Assembly (NCBI GenBank): GCA_937880125.1
Contig: CALFLU010000081.1
Coordinates: 1 to 24,182 of the forward strand
Source of the DNA: an uncultured Eubacteriaceae bacterium
Lineage (GTDB): Bacteria > Bacillota > Clostridia > Eubacteriales > UBA1433
DNA length: 24,182 nt
Direction: 5' to 3'
The notes below the pieces were generated by a model. It did no database searches. It was not told where the DNA came from and saw nothing but the letters and a program-made list of their open reading frames with translations. Of the stretch, positions 16,011-22,785 are shown piece by piece. The position numbers and the translations under genes are program-made. Every line of letters begins with the position of its first letter. Positions within the stretch are counted from its first letter, which is position 1.

Positions 16011-16863
16011 ATCCAAATACTTTTTTCATTTTTAATATTTCTCGATAATCCACACCGCATTCACCAATCACCGTACACCGCATGGGGTTGCTGAAATGAA
16101 AGTCGCTGCCCCCGGTGATATACAGACCATGTTTTTGCGCCAAATCCAAAAAGCATTTACTAGCCTCGGCACTGTGTGTAGGGTGATAGACCTCTATACC
16201 CCTTACACCCAAGGCAATGACCTCCTCCACCAGCGATGGGTCTTTGACAGATGCAGGATGTGCAAACACGCTGCAACCGCCCGCATTTTCTATCAGCCTC
16301 ACGGCTTCCTCCACATGCATCTTTTGCCGCGGCACATAGGTCTCGCTTTGCGGGGACAGATATTTTTCATACCCTTCTTCCAGGCTCTGTACATAGCCAC
16401 CACGCAAAATTGCCCGGGCAATATGCGGTCTGCCCACCGCCTTGCCGCCCGCGTATCGATACACGTCTTCAAGGGTGACAGCAATGCCGTGTTCGTTGAG
16501 CTTGCGTACAAACTTTTCCGCTCTCTGCACGCGAAAATCGAGCATTTTTTCTTCGACATTCAAGAGTTCTTTGTTTTCCACATCTATGTAATAGCCTAAT
16601 ATATGCACTTCTTTGTTACGCCGCACACAGCTGAATTCTATTCCCGCAACAATCTCCACCGACTGCGAGCCATAGGCAAGGGCACGGTGACTGCCTGCGG
16701 TTGTGTCATGGTCCGTAATGGCCACCGCAGCCAAATGCGATATTTTTTCTGCCATACGCACAATCTCCTCCGGCGTCAGCCTGCCGTCAGATTCCGTGGA
16801 ATGAATATGCATATCCGCAATTTTTTGCCCCACCTCTATTTTCATCTTCTCAGCCAATTTCAT
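16009..16863 (-). CDS. PHP-domain metal-dependent phosphoesterase (TrpH/YciV-like)
   Basis: This is a stand-alone PHP enzyme of the group that includes E. coli TrpH (RNase AM), which acts on nucleoside 3',5'-bisphosphates and 5' ends of short RNAs. Metal-binding motifs are in the family order: ADMHIHSTESDG at 16-27, AITDHDTT at 48-55, GIEFSC, VGRPHIARAI, VFAHPAS and GGSDFH near the end. The 284-residue length is normal. The ATG at 16863 overlaps the upstream PHP gene by 14 bases and has GGTGG seven bases upstream; an in-frame ATG at 16845 is possible. The exact substrate is not determinable here. Confidence 0.9.
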   Translation of the reverse strand: MKLAEKMKIEVGQKIADMHIHSTESDGRLTPEEIVRMAEKISHLAAVAITDHDTTAGSHRALAYGSQSVEIVAGIEFSCVRRNKEVHILGYYIDVENKELLNVEEKMLDFRVQRAEKFVRKLNEHGIAVTLEDVYRYAGGKAVGRPHIARAILRGGYVQSLEEGYEKYLSPQSETYVPRQKMHVEEAVRLIENAGGCSVFAHPASVKDPSLVEEVIALGVRGIEVYHPTHSAEASKCFLDLAQKHGLYITGGSDFHFSNPMRCTVIGECGVDYREILKMKKVFG

Positions 16864-17689
16864 GCGTTTCCCACCCGTCTTTGGTGCGTATCGTCAAGTT
16901 TTTAATATGCATATCTTTCATCTTTTGCATCATTTCTTCATAATAAAAATCAATGTTTTCCGCCTTGTGGGCGTCTGAATTCAGCATCAGATCAATCTTC
17001 ATATCACGCAACATTTCAAGTATTTCATCGGAGGGATACAAGCATTCCTTTCCATAACGCACCACGCCGCCGGTGTTGATCTCCACCACGCTGCCTGCCT
17101 GCTTAATTTGTTTTGCGCATTGCTCAACGATATCCAAATACCAGTTTTCTTTTTCATTGAAAAATTTGTTCCCGACGTTGTTTTTTTTGATGATATCGAT
17201 GTGTCCTATGATAGGAGCCGATTCTTTAATCGCCTGGCTGCCCAACAATGCATAATAACGCCTTACGACTTCTCTTACATCTCCGTCGGCAAGCGCAATG
17301 AGCTCTTCCATCTCTTTTGCGGAGCAATCAATGGGTCGCTTGTCTTTTCCGACACCCAGGGAGTGAATGCTGAGGATAAAAAAATCCAATTCCTCAGGTG
17401 CAATTTCCTTTGCCATTCCTTCGCCTTCATAACAGTCATACTCCAGCCCCAGCAAAATTTCTATTTTATCTTTATAGTCTTGTTGCAAACGCAGTACTTC
17501 GTTTTTATAGGCACCAAAAGCTTCCTTTTTCATCAACATATCTTCTGTATGATGCACTCCCACAGGTCCGTGAGAGGCAAAGCCCAGGTGGGTAAATCCT
17601 TTGTCAATGGCGGCAAGTACCATCTCGTGTGCCGTATTTTTTCCATCGCAATAGGTGGTATGTACGTGATAAGAGGTTTTATATTTCAT
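16850..17689 (-). CDS. HisJ-family histidinol-phosphatase-like PHP phosphoesterase
   Basis: This protein belongs to the PHP family of HisJ/HisK, whose known members hydrolyse L-histidinol phosphate. Motifs are HVHTTYCDG at residues 8-16, ASHGPVG, LLGLEYDC, FILSIHSL, GHIDIIKK, VVEINTGG and NSDAHK. The 279-residue length is typical. No other histidine gene is nearby, so a role in histidine synthesis is an inference from family only; a related phosphate ester is possible. It has its own promoter, a GGAAAG ribosome binding site and overlaps the second PHP gene, so the pair is one operon. Confidence 0.88.
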   Translation of the reverse strand: MKYKTSYHVHTTYCDGKNTAHEMVLAAIDKGFTHLGFASHGPVGVHHTEDMLMKKEAFGAYKNEVLRLQQDYKDKIEILLGLEYDCYEGEGMAKEIAPEELDFFILSIHSLGVGKDKRPIDCSAKEMEELIALADGDVREVVRRYYALLGSQAIKESAPIIGHIDIIKKNNVGNKFFNEKENWYLDIVEQCAKQIKQAGSVVEINTGGVVRYGKECLYPSDEILEMLRDMKIDLMLNSDAHKAENIDFYYEEMMQKMKDMHIKNLTIRTKDGWETHEIG

Positions 17690-17729
17690 GTTTTTCTTCT
17701 TTCCGAAACTCTGTTTTGTATATTTTTTT

Positions 17730-17759
17730 ATTATACCCTATTGTGTTCTTCTTTCACAA
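17730..17759 (-). promoter_or_regulatory. Sigma-A type promoter for the two PHP genes
   Basis: TTGTGA (17754-17759), an 18-base spacer and a consensus TATAAT (17730-17735) are on the minus strand. The -35 box overlaps the last bases of the thiT terminator palindrome. The leader is about 35 bases. Confidence 0.7.
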
Positions 17760-17791
17760 TGAAAAAGCCGCAGTACTGCGGCTTTTTCATT
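17758..17791 (-). terminator. Terminator after thiT, a 34-bp perfect palindrome
   Basis: The stem core GCCGCAGTACTGCGGC is flanked by A-run and T-run arms, so the whole 34 bases are self-complementary and the element could stop transcription in both directions. It begins nine bases after the thiT stop codon. No plus-strand gene needs it. Confidence 0.9.
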
Positions 17792-17799
17792 GGCGGGTA

Positions 17800-18423
17800 T
17801 TATGCGATTCCTTTTTTTATTCGTTGAAAGGCGTTGCGAATCACAGGAACCCACAGCAGTGCAAAGGTAATGATTGCCTCAATACCCAAATAGGTTGCAT
17901 TGTAGGCGAAAGAATACAGAACCGCATTTGCCTCTCCCGCATATTCTGCAAAAAAGATAATCCCCGACAGCACATGGCAAATATACCTGCCAAACACCGC
18001 TGTCAAATATCCCCATTGCAGCCCATTTTTCATTTTCCCGAAAAAACCCGAAACCCCCAACATGCCAAAAGCAAGGGGATAGTCTAATAAAAACTGAATC
18101 GGGTGCACGACAAACGGCGCATAAAGCATATTGAGTATGCCAAAGGCCACACCGGCCATGATGCCCGTGGAGGGACCGAACCAGTAGCCGATTAAGACTA
18201 TCACCAGCATCGAAAACAGCGTTGCGCTGCCCGCCTGGGGCATTTTGAATACCACAAAGGTATTCAGCACAAAAGCGATTGCAATGCCGATGGCCGAATA
18301 GGTCATGGCTTTCACATTGGTTCTTTTTTCTTTTTTCGTCGTCTTAAAAATCAAAACAAGCAAAGCGATGATGACGGCAACGGCAAGCAGTTGCCCCGGT
18401 GTAGATGATAAAAATTCTTGCAT
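17800..18423 (-). CDS. thiT: Energy-coupled thiamine transporter substrate-binding subunit ThiT
   Basis: ThiT is the membrane S component that binds thiamine and docks to a shared ECF energising module. The 207-residue protein is hydrophobic with about six membrane helices. It contains family stretches such as MPQAGSATLFSMLVIVLIGY, GPSTGIMAGVAFG and HPIQFLLDYPLAFGMLG. The frame is open to 18441, but the first ATG lies inside the terminator stem; the ATG at 18423 has GGAGG seven bases upstream. A TPP riboswitch precedes it, which confirms the substrate class. The EcfA and EcfT subunits are not in this window. Confidence 0.94.
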   Translation of the reverse strand: MQEFLSSTPGQLLAVAVIIALLVLIFKTTKKEKRTNVKAMTYSAIGIAIAFVLNTFVVFKMPQAGSATLFSMLVIVLIGYWFGPSTGIMAGVAFGILNMLYAPFVVHPIQFLLDYPLAFGMLGVSGFFGKMKNGLQWGYLTAVFGRYICHVLSGIIFFAEYAGEANAVLYSFAYNATYLGIEAIITFALLWVPVIRNAFQRIKKGIA

Positions 18424-18446
18424 AAAAAAACCTCCATCCATGGAGG
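18424..18446 (-). terminator. Riboswitch-controlled intrinsic terminator before thiT, also holding its ribosome binding site
   Basis: On the minus strand CCTCCAT pairs with ATGGAGG around a GG loop and is followed by seven T residues, then the ATG. The GGAGG at 18431-18435 is both the 3' arm of the stem and the thiT Shine-Dalgarno. AGGAAAGC at 18473-18480 can pair with GCTTCCT at 18444-18450 with one bulge, forming an alternative antiterminator. Confidence 0.85.
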
Positions 18447-18470
18447 AAGCCTAAAACAGTGAGCCTTGGT

Positions 18471-18542
18471 TTGCTTTCCTACGCCGGCATTACCCGGTTC
18501 AGGTATAAGGGTCAATTTCTCAGCAATATGCTCCCCCAGCAA
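18471..18542 (-). promoter_or_regulatory. TPP (THI element) riboswitch aptamer
   Basis: The minus strand shows the conserved TPP aptamer elements in order: GGGGGAGC, GCTGAGA, GACCC, ACCTGAACCGGGTAATGCC and GGCGTAGGAAA. TTGCT (18538-18542) and AGCAA (18471-18475) close the P1 stem. Binding of thiamine pyrophosphate stabilises P1 and should release the downstream terminator, switching thiT off. Confidence 0.96.
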
Positions 18543-18560
18543 CGATTATTGATACATAAA

Positions 18561-18589
18561 AGACTACCATCTGCCAAGGGCATTGTCAA
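18561..18589 (-). promoter_or_regulatory. Sigma-A type promoter for thiT
   Basis: A consensus TTGACA (18584-18589), a 17-base spacer and TAGTCT (18561-18566) are on the minus strand. The -35 box overlaps the holA stop codon. Transcription would start about 12 bases before the riboswitch P1 stem. Confidence 0.75.
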
Positions 18590-19662
18590 GCACAAATATG
18601 GCAGAGCAACTGCAAAAAGCCGGCCTTTGCATCTACTTTTCCGCTCTTCACATCGTCATCATATTTTGCGCAAGCCACGAGGGTTTCATAAATCTTTACG
18701 CGCGAATAATTTTTGCTTTGGTTCATGATGTTTTCTAAACGCTCTTTATGTGTATAGCGAAGCATGTCGCTTTTTTTTACCTCGCTCAACATGTCCCATA
18801 CGGTCACGTTTTTCTCTTTTGCAAGTTCTTTATAGAATAGCATCACCATAAAATTATTGCTGAGTGCACTTAGCAGCACAGTGGGATACACATTGTTTTT
18901 CATCAACATATCGCTTAAGTAAAGCACTTCGCTTACTTTTTTTTCATTGAGACTGCACAGCATTTCTTCAAGACTCTCATTGCCATAGGGCGTGCAAATA
19001 CGCTGTATGGCATCTTGCGTTACCTCTTTGTCATCGCAATAATCAGCCAGTTTTACCAATTCCGTATATAGCATCCGCGCATTCACTTCCGGCGTATTTG
19101 CATGATGCCCGCAATATTCGATCAAATAGTCCACATTTTGCGACGAAATGTCCAATGAAATGCTTTTGGCGCCCGCACGCAACCATTCTGCCATCAACCG
19201 ACTATGGGCATTGCTTAAATCCAATGCCGCATTGTTTTTCATAAAAAAGCCAAACGCGCTGTTTGACCAGGTGGCATTTTCTTCCGAAAAAAAGACCAAC
19301 ATCAAATAATCGGGTATTTCTTCCAAATAGGCAATGAGTTCTTTGGCTTGTTTTTCATAGGATTTATTTTTCGAAAAAATCGGACTGTCATAGACAAAAA
19401 TACATTTTTTATTATCAAATACAGGCAATACATTGCATTCGTCGATTAGGCTTGCCACCGACATTTTTTTTGCATCCACTTTTTTGAAATTGAAATCCAA
19501 AAAACTCTCGTTTAATTGCTGCACATATAAGTTTGTAATCAAACGTTCGGCAATATAGATGTCTTTTCCGTATATATAAAAAGGTCTCTCCCCTTCGTTG
19601 AGGCGAATCATATTCACCAAATCGCGATAGGTATAAAAAGTTTTCGGTTTTGCTTTTGCCAT
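18586..19662 (-). CDS. holA: DNA polymerase III delta subunit
   Basis: Delta opens the sliding clamp within the clamp-loader complex at the replication fork. The 358-residue protein has the expected layout: an N-terminal AAA-like domain beginning FYTYRDLVNMIRLNEGERPFYI without Walker motifs, a middle segment with NVLPVFDNKKCIFVYDSP, and the C-terminal collar domain. Sequence conservation in this family is low, so the call rests on layout, length and position directly after comEC, the usual neighbour. The rpsT gene that often follows is not here; thiT is. No strong promoter of its own is visible in the 73-base gap. Confidence 0.88.
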   Translation of the reverse strand: MAKAKPKTFYTYRDLVNMIRLNEGERPFYIYGKDIYIAERLITNLYVQQLNESFLDFNFKKVDAKKMSVASLIDECNVLPVFDNKKCIFVYDSPIFSKNKSYEKQAKELIAYLEEIPDYLMLVFFSEENATWSNSAFGFFMKNNAALDLSNAHSRLMAEWLRAGAKSISLDISSQNVDYLIEYCGHHANTPEVNARMLYTELVKLADYCDDKEVTQDAIQRICTPYGNESLEEMLCSLNEKKVSEVLYLSDMLMKNNVYPTVLLSALSNNFMVMLFYKELAKEKNVTVWDMLSEVKKSDMLRYTHKERLENIMNQSKNYSRVKIYETLVACAKYDDDVKSGKVDAKAGFLQLLCHICA

Positions 19663-19735
19663 TTTTATTCCCCATTTTTTTCATATCTATTGTATAAGAT
19701 ATCACAAAAGATTGCCATGTATTTTAAGAATAAAT

Positions 19736-21271
19736 CTAACCTGCGCCCATCTGCACTACAAAAACAAATGCGCACAAAACCATCGATAGGGCAAAAATTC
19801 TTCGCGTGCTTCGCTTTTTAAAATCAAAATACCCAAACAAAGCAAACAGACCTATATAAAACGCCACAGCCATCGATAGCGGCATGGCAGGCAGGTTTAT
19901 GACGGCATATTTGGTTGCGGCAAATTTGCCGGCCGCCACTTGCAAAAGATAAACCTGCATCGTCAAAAATGCAAAATAGGGTTGCGCAAAGGGCAAAAAA
20001 CAAAGAAACATTCCCAAAAAAGCCGTAATAACAATCAAACCCGCCAGCGGAATAATCACCACATTGGCAAAGACGGATATCAATGATATTTCTGAAAAAT
20101 GGTACAAAAGTATCGGCAAAATACACAATTGCACACAAATGGTAATGCCCATCGTCTGCACAATGCTGCGAACAATCACAGGAAGCCGACTCGTCTGCAA
20201 ATTTATTATACGCACAAAAAATACAATGCCCGCAACCGAGATAAAGGACAGTTGAAAAGAGGCCGTAAACAGCGTAAGAGGATTGAGCAACAATACGATG
20301 ATGGCTGCCAAAGAAATGGCCGACAGCGGATCGTATACTTTTTTTCGGATCTTTGCGCTTTGCAAAACGGCAAACATGATGCAGGCGCGCAAAACACTAA
20401 CAGCAAAAGCCGACATGGCAGCATACACCAACAACACAGCCATTACAACCACCATTTGTTTGCGTGCACTGAGCTTTGTCCACCGCAACAAAAATGTTAT
20501 CAAGAGATACACATAGCCTACATGCAGTCCGCTGACAGACAAAATATGCGCCGCACCAATGGTCGTCAAGTTTTCTTTTACTTCTCCGTCCGGCATTCTG
20601 TCTCCCCACATAATACCGCGCACCACCTCCAGCGCCTCTTGCGGCATCATTTCCTGCATCTTTTGCACCATGGCGCGTTTTAAGTCGTATATTTTATCGG
20701 TAAATAACAACAAGTGCCCGTCGGCAACTTTTGCTATATCCTTTGAAGATACGTTGGCAATCGTATAAATGCGTTGTGATTTTAAATATAAATTGTAATC
20801 AAATTCTGTCCTGCTCTGTGCCCCTCTCGGCTCGAAGACTTTCATTTTTGCACGATAATAATCTCCCGGCACAATATTGCCTATATCGCCGTAAATGCGC
20901 AAAAGAACCTTTTGCTGCAACCACTTAGAACCCTCTTCGCTTTCCACATGGCGTGCCAAGGCCTCTACCTGCGTGTATTTTGCGCGCTGCTCAGGCTCGC
21001 TAAGTACCTGAAACGTCACATTTACCCGCTGTTCGTTGTATGCCTTTAATCCATAGGGATAATGAATAATCACGGAGGTATAACAAATAAAAAAAGAAGC
21101 GATACCTAAAAGTATCATGACTTCTTTTCGATATTTTTGTTCTTTTTTTAAATAACACAACACAAACCCAATCCCGCAAAGCAAAAGACCCATCAACGCA
21201 GAGTTATTCCATTGCGTTAACACAACAGAAAAAGCAATGACCAATACTGCCACCAAAAACGGTCTTTTCAT
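19736..21271 (-). CDS. comEC: ComEC/Rec2 family competence membrane channel, short form without MBL domain
   Basis: ComEC forms the inner-membrane channel for single-stranded DNA uptake in competent cells. The 511-residue protein has N-terminal membrane helices, a soluble DUF4131/OB-like part (about 75-190) and the Competence domain with VRGIMWGDR at 217-225 and HILSVSGLHVG at 242-252, then many membrane helices. It stops where a full ComEC (about 750 residues) would begin its C-terminal metallo-beta-lactamase domain; the 73 bases before holA cannot hold that domain. The ribosome binding site is poor, and the gene lies 29 bases after folD. Confidence 0.92.
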   Translation of the reverse strand: MKRPFLVAVLVIAFSVVLTQWNNSALMGLLLCGIGFVLCYLKKEQKYRKEVMILLGIASFFICYTSVIIHYPYGLKAYNEQRVNVTFQVLSEPEQRAKYTQVEALARHVESEEGSKWLQQKVLLRIYGDIGNIVPGDYYRAKMKVFEPRGAQSRTEFDYNLYLKSQRIYTIANVSSKDIAKVADGHLLLFTDKIYDLKRAMVQKMQEMMPQEALEVVRGIMWGDRMPDGEVKENLTTIGAAHILSVSGLHVGYVYLLITFLLRWTKLSARKQMVVVMAVLLVYAAMSAFAVSVLRACIMFAVLQSAKIRKKVYDPLSAISLAAIIVLLLNPLTLFTASFQLSFISVAGIVFFVRIINLQTSRLPVIVRSIVQTMGITICVQLCILPILLYHFSEISLISVFANVVIIPLAGLIVITAFLGMFLCFLPFAQPYFAFLTMQVYLLQVAAGKFAATKYAVINLPAMPLSMAVAFYIGLFALFGYFDFKKRSTRRIFALSMVLCAFVFVVQMGAG

Positions 21272-21300
21272 GTGGAGTGCACCAAATTCCGACAGTGCTG

Positions 21301-22155
21301 TTAACGGTTTTGCATGTAGAATGCTTTTAAGAGATTTTGCGCAAGCACCGAGGTGGTTACCGAACCCACTCCGCCGGGCACCGGCGTGATGGCTTGCACC
21401 ACAGGTGCCACACGTTCATAATCCACATCTCCGCACAGCTTGTTGTTTTTGTCCAAGTTGATGCCCACATCAATGACAATGCTGTTGGGGGTGACATATT
21501 CTTCTGTGACAAATTTCGGTTTTCCGATACACGATACCACAATATCAGCCATTTTGCATATTTCCGCAAGGTTTTTTGTTTTGGAATGGCACACCGTGAT
21601 GGTTGCGTTTCTGCCCAGCAGCATCATGCTCAAGGGCTTGCCCACAATCATTGATCGCCCCAAAACGGCAACACTGACACCCTCCAGCGCAATGTCGTAA
21701 TAGTCCAATATTTCCATCACCGCACCCGGTGTTGCGGGAATCAATGCGTCATTGTCGTCCAAATACATTCTGGCGCTGCTGAGGGGATTGTTGCAATCCA
21801 CATCCTTGATGGGATCAATGGCTCTTTTCACGGCCTCCACGTCAATGTGCGCAGGCAGCGGCTGAAACAGCAAAATTCCGTTTATTTCTTTTGCTTCATT
21901 ATTTTTTTGAATGACACGAATCAGCTGCTGGGTTGTCACATCACTTTTTAACACCTCGCTCTGGGTATTAATCCCGCAAAGTTCCATACGACGCTGCGCA
22001 CTGCGCTCATAAGCCATATCTTCAATGCGGTCTCCCACACGAATCATGGAAAGTGTCGGCAGGCTACTTTTTTCTTTCATTTCCGCAACATGTTTTTTTA
22101 CTTCTGCCGTAATTTTTTCTGCGACCGGCTGTCCTCTTAATTCTTTGTCTTGCAT
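21301..22155 (-). CDS. folD: FolD-family methylenetetrahydrofolate dehydrogenase, probably without cyclohydrolase activity
   Basis: FolD normally interconverts methylene-, methenyl- and formyl-tetrahydrofolate as a dehydrogenase plus cyclohydrolase. The fold is clear: VGDRIEDMAY at residues 40-49, KDVD at 117-120, the Rossmann motif VLGRSMIVGKPL and TPVPGGVGSVT near the C terminus. The catalytic Lys of the family (E. coli Lys54) is Ala53 here, in a gap-free alignment from VG to Tyr49. The Gln of the ILVQLPLP motif (E. coli Gln98) is Phe97. Both residues serve the cyclohydrolase step. The adjacent fchA can supply that step. The start overlaps the fchA end by 19 bases and has GGAAGGTG upstream. 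Confidence 0.94.
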   Translation of the reverse strand: MQDKELRGQPVAEKITAEVKKHVAEMKEKSSLPTLSMIRVGDRIEDMAYERSAQRRMELCGINTQSEVLKSDVTTQQLIRVIQKNNEAKEINGILLFQPLPAHIDVEAVKRAIDPIKDVDCNNPLSSARMYLDDNDALIPATPGAVMEILDYYDIALEGVSVAVLGRSMIVGKPLSMMLLGRNATITVCHSKTKNLAEICKMADIVVSCIGKPKFVTEEYVTPNSIVIDVGINLDKNNKLCGDVDYERVAPVVQAITPVPGGVGSVTTSVLAQNLLKAFYMQNR

Positions 22156-22784
22156 AAAACACCTTCCACCTTTTCATAAATTTTGTTGCATCTTTTTGTC
22201 GTATCTATGACAGTTTTTTCGGTTTGTTCCCTGATTTGTGTCACCAGCGCCTTATCTTCAATAAGATTTAGGTTAATGAGCACTGTCAACCATGCGCTTT
22301 TGACGCCTGCACCAATGCATTCTGCACCCACCCCCACATCGCTGAGCAAAAGGCTGTTGCCTTTTTCGAGCAATTCTTCCAGCAAAATCACCACATCGTT
22401 TGCCGTGCGTATGCAATAGAGCGAAGGCTTAAGCGCACTGTGCAGTGCCTGCTGAATTTGCTGTTGTTTTTTTTGCTTTTCCTCTTCGGTTTGTGCGGTT
22501 TTGCTGTATGCTTCCTGCAATAAAAGAAATTGCTTTGCATCTTCTTCAATCATCATTGCACTCTTGTTTTTCAAAAAAAGCGCACGTTTGATAATTTGCT
22601 GCATTTCTTCTTCGTATTGGCTATATTTTTTTTTGCCCACCGTTAAATGAGATACCATGCCGCAAAGGCAGGCACCCAAAGCTATGCAAAGCGCCGCAAC
22701 ACCACCACCCCCGGGCACAGGCTCTTTTGAATACAATGCATCCAAAAACTCATTTACCGAAACAGCACCCCATTGATTTTCCAT
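22137..22784 (-). CDS. fchA: Methenyltetrahydrofolate cyclohydrolase, FchA / formiminotransferase-cyclodeaminase family
   Basis: This cytoplasmic, mainly helical enzyme belongs to the cyclodeaminase/cyclohydrolase family. It either hydrolyses methenyl-THF to formyl-THF or deaminates formimino-THF. Family marks are PVPGGGGVAALC near residue 23, VSHLTVGKKKY, EEDAKQFLLL and LLSDVGVGAECIGAGVKSA. The 215-residue length is normal for a stand-alone protein. It lies one base after fhs (TAACATG) and overlaps folD, so it most likely acts as the cyclohydrolase between them. No formiminotransferase gene is visible. Confidence 0.93.
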   Translation of the reverse strand: MENQWGAVSVNEFLDALYSKEPVPGGGGVAALCIALGACLCGMVSHLTVGKKKYSQYEEEMQQIIKRALFLKNKSAMMIEEDAKQFLLLQEAYSKTAQTEEEKQKKQQQIQQALHSALKPSLYCIRTANDVVILLEELLEKGNSLLLSDVGVGAECIGAGVKSAWLTVLINLNLIEDKALVTQIREQTEKTVIDTTKRCNKIYEKVEGVLCKTKN

Positions 22785-22785
22785 G

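Noticed and set aside
18424..18441. thiT starting at the upstream ATG at 18441.
   Set aside because: That ATG is in the riboswitch terminator stem; the GGAGG that follows it is the ribosome binding site for the ATG at 18423.
19663..19735. A frameshifted remnant of the ComEC metallo-beta-lactamase domain.
   Set aside because: The gap before holA is only 73 bases and contains no DVGQGD-like motif in any frame; the domain is absent rather than broken.
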